Assembly: GCF_003709565.1 (NCBI RefSeq)
Contig: NZ_QNRC01000034.1
Coordinates: forward strand, 1 to 42,657
Length of the DNA: 42,657 bases
Direction: 5' to 3'
Origin: Paracoccus sigandri
GTDB lineage: Bacteria > Pseudomonadota > Alphaproteobacteria > Rhodobacterales > Rhodobacteraceae
Shown piece by piece: positions 38,827 through 42,657 of this stretch; the stretch's first letter is position 1; every line of letters begins with the position of its first letter. The notes beneath the pieces were generated by a model. It was not told where the DNA came from and searched no databases. It was given only the letters and a program-made list of their open reading frames with translations. The position numbers and the translations under genes are program-made.

Positions 38827-39088
38827 GGCGCCGGCGGGCCTCGGCCAGCACCCCGGCCTCCATATCCTCGAGCGATTTCGGCGCGCCGGTAAAGGGCAGC
38901 ATCCCGAAGACAGCTTCCGGCCGGGTCGGCGCGAAGGCCGGCGCCCGTTTCAGCAGCACGCCCTCGGGCGTTTCCTCGACAACCAGACGGGTGCCGGCAT
39001 CCCAGTCCCGGCGCTGGCGGATCGCCTTGGGCAGGATGACCTGCCCCTTGGTCGAGACGGTGGTGATCAGGGGATCGGGCTGGGCCAT
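38813..39088 (-). CDS. vapB: AbrB/SpoVT-type antitoxin (VapB-like)
   Basis: Encodes 91 residues. The N-terminal swapped-hairpin DNA-binding domain has TTVSTKGQVILPKAIRQRRDWDAGTRLVVEETPEGVLLKR. The C-terminal tail should bind and mask VapC. It is the first gene of the operon, and a dyad suited to autoregulation lies 15 bases upstream. Confidence 0.9.
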   Translation of the reverse strand: MAQPDPLITTVSTKGQVILPKAIRQRRDWDAGTRLVVEETPEGVLLKRAPAFAPTRPEAVFGMLPFTGAPKSLEDMEAGVLAEARRRHDRD

Positions 39089-39103
39089 GGGTCGAACTCC
39101 AGA

Positions 39104-39135
39104 GGTAAGACAGGAGTAAGATAAATGCTCTTACC
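39104..39135. promoter_or_regulatory. candidate VapB operator between vapBC and ardB
   Basis: Inverted repeat GGTAAGA (39104-39110) / TCTTACC (39129-39135) with an 18-base AT-rich spacer that contains another GTAAGAT. Its position upstream of vapB fits autorepression, and it may also affect the divergent ardB. Confidence 0.6.
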
Positions 39136-39160
39136 CCACGGTTCAAGAGGCAGAGGGGGG

Positions 39161-39232
39161 CCGGGAAGAGGCTGCGCCTGTGGAGGGACGAGAGTGCCTT
39201 CCGGCAGCGCATCCCTTTTCCTCTTCCCGGAG
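39161..39232 (+). promoter_or_regulatory. long-range hairpin leader of ardB
   Basis: Perfect 11-base inverted repeat CCGGGAAGAGG (39161-39171) / CCTCTTCCCGG (39220-39230) around 48 bases. The last two G of the right arm are the first two of the GGAG ribosome binding site (39229-39232), so folding would partly hide it. Confidence 0.65.
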
Positions 39233-39241
39233 AACCATGTC

Positions 39242-39664
39242 ATGACCCTCCCACCCCCTGCACTCAACGATGCGACGCTGGTCCCAGATAACCGCCGCAC
39301 GGAGTTTCTTCCCCGTCTTTTCGGCCACCGCCTGCTGATCATCGGAGAATATGCGGTGTTCAGCTTCATGGAACGGCTGAGCCCAACTGACTACGGCGGC
39401 GGCATCTGGGATTTCTACGAGCTTGCCGGCCAACCGCTCTATATGGCGCCGACCTCGAAGCCCCACTTCCGCCTTTCCTGGGAAGGCAATGGCTACGAGG
39501 GTGAGGTCTCGGCCGGCGCCGCCGGCATCATCGCCACGCTCTTCGCCTTCTCGCACCTGTCGTTCAGCTTCGATTCCGACGAACTGGCGGACGGTTTTGC
39601 CCGGCTTTACGCCTATGCCACGGATCACCCCGAGGCACGCGAGATCCTCCGGGCCATCGACTGA
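39242..39664 (+). CDS. ardB: ArdB/KlcA-type antirestriction protein
   Basis: Encodes 140 residues from the ATG at 39242; an ATG 5 bases earlier is followed at once by a stop. ArdB features: VPDNRRTEFLPRLFGHRLLIIGEYAVFSFMERLSPTDYGGGIWDFYEL, then GYEGEVSAGAAGIIATLFAFSHLSFSF and HPEAREILRAID. ArdB proteins block type I restriction in vivo without being DNA mimics. With ArdC upstream, the block carries two separate antirestriction functions. Confidence 0.92.
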   Translation: MTLPPPALNDATLVPDNRRTEFLPRLFGHRLLIIGEYAVFSFMERLSPTDYGGGIWDFYELAGQPLYMAPTSKPHFRLSWEGNGYEGEVSAGAAGIIATLFAFSHLSFSFDSDELADGFARLYAYATDHPEAREILRAID

Positions 39665-39741
39665 CCCCTGCAAGCGCCCGGCCCGACGGTCGGACGCTTG
39701 TTCCTTGATTCACGGGCGGGATGACAAGGACAGCAGAGCAT

Positions 39742-39760
39742 GGTATGAATTTCCCATACC
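39742..39760. promoter_or_regulatory. candidate ParD operator
   Basis: GGTATG (39742-39747) / CATACC (39755-39760) with a 7-base spacer, ending 16 bases before the parD start. Suits autorepression by an RHH antitoxin. Confidence 0.5.
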
Positions 39761-39776
39761 GGCATGGAGACCCAAT

Positions 39777-40058
39777 ATGGCCAGCACCGAGAAGCGCACC
39801 GTCAGCCTGCCGGCCGAACATGCGGCCTTCATCGACGAACTGGTCGCCTCGGGCAGCTATGCCTCGGCGAGCGAGGTGATCCGGGCCGGCCTGCGCGCCT
39901 TGCAGGAGCGCAATGCCGCCGTCGAACGCTGGCTGCGCGAAGATGTCGCCCCGGTCTATGACGCGATGGAAGCGAACCCCGATCGCGCCCGCTCGGCCGA
40001 CGCCGTGTTCGGCGCCATTCGCGACCGGCATGCGAGGATGCTCTCGGGGCGCTCATGA
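39777..40058 (+). CDS. parD: ParD-like (CC2985 family) RHH antitoxin
   Basis: Encodes 93 residues; the ATG at 39777 follows TGGAG. The RHH domain is KRTVSLPAEHAAFIDELVASGSYASASEVIRAGLRALQER, and the acidic tail (ADAVFGAIRDRHARM) would bind the toxin. Translation is coupled to parE by an ATGA overlap. Confidence 0.92.
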   Translation: MASTEKRTVSLPAEHAAFIDELVASGSYASASEVIRAGLRALQERNAAVERWLREDVAPVYDAMEANPDRARSADAVFGAIRDRHARMLSGRS

Positions 40059-40354
40059 AGGAACGCCGCGTCGCCTTCGCGCCCGAAGCCGCGGAGGATC
40101 TTATCGGCCTCTACGACTGGATCGCCGAGGCCGCCTCTCCGGCGGTCGCCATCCGCTATATCGACAGGGTGGAGGCCTTCTGCCGCCGCCTCGGCATCGG
40201 CTCCGAACGCGGGCATCTGCGGTCGGACATCCGCCCCGGCCTGCGCATCGTCGGCTTCGAGCGGCGCCTGACCATCGCCTTCGCGGTCGGCGCCGAGACC
40301 GTCACCATCCTGCGGGTCTTCGCCGCCGGCAGGAACTGGGAAGCGACTTTCTGA
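40055..40354 (+). CDS. parE: ParE/RelE superfamily toxin
   Basis: Encodes 99 residues. Core motifs: RRVAFAPEAAEDLIGLYDWIAEAASPAVAIRYIDRVEAFC, PGLRIVGFERRLTIAFAV and VTILRVFAAGRNWEATF, as in ParE toxins that poison DNA gyrase. It is the second gene of the parDE pair. Confidence 0.92.
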   Translation: MKERRVAFAPEAAEDLIGLYDWIAEAASPAVAIRYIDRVEAFCRRLGIGSERGHLRSDIRPGLRIVGFERRLTIAFAVGAETVTILRVFAAGRNWEATF

Positions 40355-40381
40355 TCGCAACGTATCGCACCTTCCTGAGCC

Positions 40382-40675
40382 TTACCGATTGCAGTCGATC
40401 CAGCGCGACAGCAACTGCCGGTCCCGGAAACACTCGTCCGGGACCGCGCGCCGCTTGATGCGTGCGAGCCGTTCCGCGAAGGCGACCTGTTTCGAGCTCG
40501 GCAGGCTGTCCGGGATCGACGGCGTCATCCTTGCCTGGGCATCGATCCAGGCGCTGAGCGCCCGCCGGTCCTGCAGCGCATCCCAAGGCAGTAGCGTGTG
40601 GTTCCTGACCGCCAGGGACCGGGCATAGGCGATCTGGCGCGGCGTGGCGGGCAGGGCAAAGCTGGTGGATTCCAT
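40382..40675 (-). CDS. two-repeat protein under a LexA box
   Basis: Encodes 97 residues made of two copies of a motif of about 38 residues: TPRQIAYARSLAVRNHTLLPWDALQDRRALSAWIDAQ and SSKQVAFAERLARIKRRAVPDECFRDRQLLSRWIDCN. The shared pattern is (T/S)x(R/K)Q(I/V)A(Y/F)AxxLA ... RD/RxxLSxWID. Similar units sit at the C-termini of DNA-processing enzymes such as topoisomerases, so it may be a small DNA-associated protein. A perfect LexA-type site 36 bases upstream suggests SOS control. Confidence 0.75.
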   Translation of the reverse strand: MESTSFALPATPRQIAYARSLAVRNHTLLPWDALQDRRALSAWIDAQARMTPSIPDSLPSSKQVAFAERLARIKRRAVPDECFRDRQLLSRWIDCNR

Positions 40676-40710
40676 GATGGGTCCTCCGTGCTGATCATGC
40701 TCCGAATTTA

Positions 40711-40725
40711 GAACATAAAGGGAAC
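40711..40725 (-). promoter_or_regulatory. LexA (SOS) box
   Basis: GTTC-N7-GTTC on the - strand (GTTCCCTTTATGTTC), the alphaproteobacterial LexA consensus, 36 bases upstream of the 40675 start codon. Confidence 0.75.
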
Positions 40726-40750
40726 AAAATCAATCCCCGGGCCTGCGGAT

Positions 40751-40844
40751 TCGGGAGAGCCAGAGGTGGGCCTGAAGGGATTTGAGCCGGTGCGGTCGAG
40801 AGAGAGCGCCGCTTAGGCTCGATCCTGTCCCGCTCTCCCGAGGA
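40751..40844 (+). promoter_or_regulatory. leader of the sbnO-like gene with two competing hairpins
   Basis: TCGGGAGAGC (40751-40760) is perfectly complementary to GCTCTCCCGA (40832-40841). A second arm, GAGAGCG (40802-40808), can pair with CGCTCTC (40831-40837) instead. The right arm ends in the GAGGA ribosome binding site (40840-40844), 7 bases before the ATG. Confidence 0.6.
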
Positions 40845-40851
40845 ATCCCCG

Positions 40852-42576
40852 ATGAACATGATTTCCGCATCCGCGGCGGCATCCGCCACCGCGTCGCTTC
40901 CGCTCGACCATGACGCTGAGACCGCAGCCTGCGTCTTCACCGCTGCCGGTCTGCTGCTGCCGCATCTGGAGCGCGGTCAGCGCGTCGACGCCGCCGCCTT
41001 GCGCGGCGCGATGGAAGCAGCCTTCGGCGCGTCCGATGCCACCGGCGCCTGGACCTGGAAGCTGGCCTATGACGCCTGCGAGGCGGCGACGGTCCTGTTC
41101 CTGCACAAATACGGAAAAGCGCTTTTCCGCAAAGCCGGGTCTCCGTCGGCAATCCTGCCGCAGCTTACGAAAATTGCCGGGCTCCCGCCGACCCACACCC
41201 GGCGTTCCGAGGAAGCGCAGACCTTCCAGCAGTTCTCCACCCCGATCCCTCTCGGCTTCGCTGCGGTGACGGCGGCGGCGATCACGCACGCCGACCGCGT
41301 GCTGGAGCCCTCGGCCGGCACCGGGCTCCTCGCCATCCTGGCCGAGATCGCCGGCGGCGCGCTGCTCGTCAACGAACTGGCCGAGGTCCGCGCCGGCCTC
41401 TTGTCTTCCCTCTTTCCGGCCTTGTCGGTGACGCGGTTCGACGCTGCCCAGATCGACGATCACCTCGATCCCGGCCTTGTCCCGACGGTGGTGCTGATGA
41501 ACCCGCCGTTCTCTGCCGTGGCCAATGTCGAGGGGCGCATGGCCGATGCCGCCTTCCGCCATGTCGCCTCGGCGCTGGCGCGCCTCGCGCCCGGCGGGCG
41601 GCTCGTCACCATCACCGGCGCGAGCTTCGCGCCCGACAACCCGGCGTGGTCTGCCTCCTGGACGCGGCTGCAGGAGCGAGGCCGCGTCAGCTTCTCGGCC
41701 GCGATCGACGGCTCGGTCTATGCCAAGCATGGCACCACCATCGACACGCGACTGACCGTCATCGACAAGCTGCCCGCCGACGATCCCGCCGTGTTTCCGA
41801 CAGCAATCGGCGTCGCGCCGGACGTGGCCACGCTGATGGGCTGGCTGGCCGAGCAGCTTCCGGCCCGGCTGCCGGTCGATCGTGCCGTCGCCGTGCCGAC
41901 CGCACGACCTGCCGCACCCCGCACCGTGCGCGGCTATGTCAATCGCGCAGCCCGAGCCGCACCCGCCACGCAGCTAGCCGAGCCGGACGGCGTTCCACTC
42001 GCCTATGAGACCGTGGATTGGGAACCGGCAGAGAGCGGCCGCCTCTCCGATGCGATCTATGAGGAATACGGACTTCAGACGATCCGCATTGCCGGGGCGC
42101 AAGCGCATCCGACCCAGCTCGTGCAATCCGCCTCGATGGCGAGCATCGCGCCGCCGAAGCCGAGCTACCGCCCGACGCTGCCGAAGGACATTCTCGGCAA
42201 GTTGTCCGAGGCGCAGTTGGAGACGGTGATTTATGCCGGCGAGGCCCATACGGGCTTCCTCGCCGGGGCTTGGACGGTGGACGACACGCTCGACAATCTT
42301 GCTGCCACGCCGGAGGACGCCAAGGGCGCCGTCCGCTTCCGCCAAGGGTTCATGGTCGGCGATGGCACCGGCGTCGGCAAGGGCCGGGAATCCGCAGCGA
42401 TCATCCTCGACAACTGGATGCAGGGGCGGCGCAAGGCGGTCTGGATCTCGAAGTCCGACAAGCTGCTGGAGGATGCGCAGCGCGACTGGTCGGCGCTTGG
42501 CATGGAGCGGCTGCTGGTCACGCCGCTGTCGCTGTCCGTCGTCAGAACATTTGGCTCAGATCGGGGCTTAGATTAG
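40852..42576 (+). CDS. strawberry-notch-like methylase/helicase, 3'-truncated by an insertion
   Basis: Encodes 574 residues. N-terminal part: a class I methyltransferase-like domain with VLEPSAGTGLLA and the amino-methylase motif NPPF (217-220). Then the strawberry-notch helicase begins, with Walker A-like GDGTGVGKGRESAAII (503-518) and KAVWISKSDKLLEDAQRDW. Intact family members run beyond 1,300 residues. Here similarity ends after MERLLVTPLS (about 42534), followed by unrelated residues to a TAG at 42574-42576. The rest, including Walker B and the second RecA-like lobe, is missing within the window. Insertion-sequence DNA follows. The product, if made, lacks helicase activity. Confidence 0.85.
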   Translation: MNMISASAAASATASLPLDHDAETAACVFTAAGLLLPHLERGQRVDAAALRGAMEAAFGASDATGAWTWKLAYDACEAATVLFLHKYGKALFRKAGSPSAILPQLTKIAGLPPTHTRRSEEAQTFQQFSTPIPLGFAAVTAAAITHADRVLEPSAGTGLLAILAEIAGGALLVNELAEVRAGLLSSLFPALSVTRFDAAQIDDHLDPGLVPTVVLMNPPFSAVANVEGRMADAAFRHVASALARLAPGGRLVTITGASFAPDNPAWSASWTRLQERGRVSFSAAIDGSVYAKHGTTIDTRLTVIDKLPADDPAVFPTAIGVAPDVATLMGWLAEQLPARLPVDRAVAVPTARPAAPRTVRGYVNRAARAAPATQLAEPDGVPLAYETVDWEPAESGRLSDAIYEEYGLQTIRIAGAQAHPTQLVQSASMASIAPPKPSYRPTLPKDILGKLSEAQLETVIYAGEAHTGFLAGAWTVDDTLDNLAATPEDAKGAVRFRQGFMVGDGTGVGKGRESAAIILDNWMQGRRKAVWISKSDKLLEDAQRDWSALGMERLLVTPLSLSVVRTFGSDRGLD

Positions 42577-42657
42577 CGGAGAGCGGGCCTCGTCTTGGGG
42601 TTGATGTTATGCGGCGAGCTTGCGGTGCTGCAAGCGCCGATGTTCGATGGTCTTTCG
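42535..42657. mobile_element. end of an insertion sequence at the right edge
   Basis: Homology to the sbnO-like gene stops near 42534, and a transposase-like C-terminus on the - strand appears at 42607-42657. The exact terminal repeat and family cannot be set from the visible part. Confidence 0.55.
42607..42657 (-). CDS. C-terminal end of a probable transposase
   Basis: Sixteen residues (RKTIEHRRLQHRKLAA) before a TAA at 42609-42607; the gene enters from the right edge. The basic tail and its position directly after the broken sbnO-like gene suggest an IS transposase; the family is not determined. Confidence 0.45.
   Translation of the reverse strand, partial: RKTIEHRRLQHRKLAA

Noticed and set aside
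1..42657. CRISPR array
   Set aside because: No regularly spaced direct repeats of 24-40 bases were seen, and no cas genes.
1..42657. tRNA or rRNA genes
   Set aside because: No cloverleaf with a GTTCRA-type T-arm or rRNA-like stretch was recognised; the dyad at 8636-8655 was considered as a tRNA end but lacks the T-arm.

Overview
The window looks like a high-GC alphaproteobacterium of the Rhodobacterales (Paracoccus-like). I infer this from the codon use, a DUF1127 protein, an HvrA-type H-NS protein, a GTTC-N7-GTTC LexA box, and a set of accessory genes (ArdC, DUF2958, large ParB-like protein, strawberry-notch-type helicase, DUF6634, large serine recombinase) typical of plasmids and integrative elements of that group. 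The species assignment is inference; no rRNA or tRNA gene was seen.

Layout. (1) 1-8.7 kb, mostly + strand: mobile-element backbone with a small HTH-like protein, a ribbon-helix-helix protein, a zinc-ribbon/GIY-YIG protein, a large soluble FtsH-like AAA+ protease, a DUF6634 protein, three tandem intrinsic terminators in an AT-rich tract, and a large serine recombinase with a small upstream partner. (2) 8.8-11.8 kb, - strand: an AbiEi/AbiEii toxin-antitoxin pair with a clear operator dyad, then an AAC(3)-II-type aminoglycoside acetyltransferase in an operon with a cupin. (3) 12.1-22.3 kb: a defence island with an HEPN protein, a second helical protein, a GHKL ATPase fused to a PD-(D/E)XK-like nuclease, a broken IS3-family element, a Gabija-like pair (OLD/TOPRIM nuclease plus UvrD helicase), and a YjhX/YjhQ toxin-antitoxin pair whose antitoxin gene carries an in-frame amber codon. 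(4) 22.6-30.5 kb: chromosome-like cargo (DUF6880, methyltransferase, lipoprotein, TetR/MaoC divergent from an MFS exporter, DUF6429, H-NS-like, a dinB remnant, DUF1127, GFA family). (5) 30.7-42.6 kb, mostly + strand: an anti-restriction/plasmid-establishment block with ArdC, DUF2958, ParB-like, several conserved proteins of unknown function, a secreted SNase-like nuclease, VapBC, ArdB, ParDE, an SOS-boxed repeat protein, and a strawberry-notch-like methylase/helicase cut off by an insertion sequence at the right edge.

How it fits together. Regions 1 and 5 look like backbone of a transferable element; regions 2-4 look like cargo rich in defence, resistance and addiction genes. The most unusual pattern is regulatory: in region 5 at least five genes are preceded by an inverted repeat whose right arm abuts or overlaps the Shine-Dalgarno sequence, and three of these leaders (ardC, the parB-like gene, and a gene of unknown function at 36.1 kb) share the same sequence. 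The most interesting possible system is the 12.1-15.9 kb cluster (HEPN protein, helical protein, GHKL-nuclease), which is visibly less GC-rich than its surroundings and does not match a defence system I can name.
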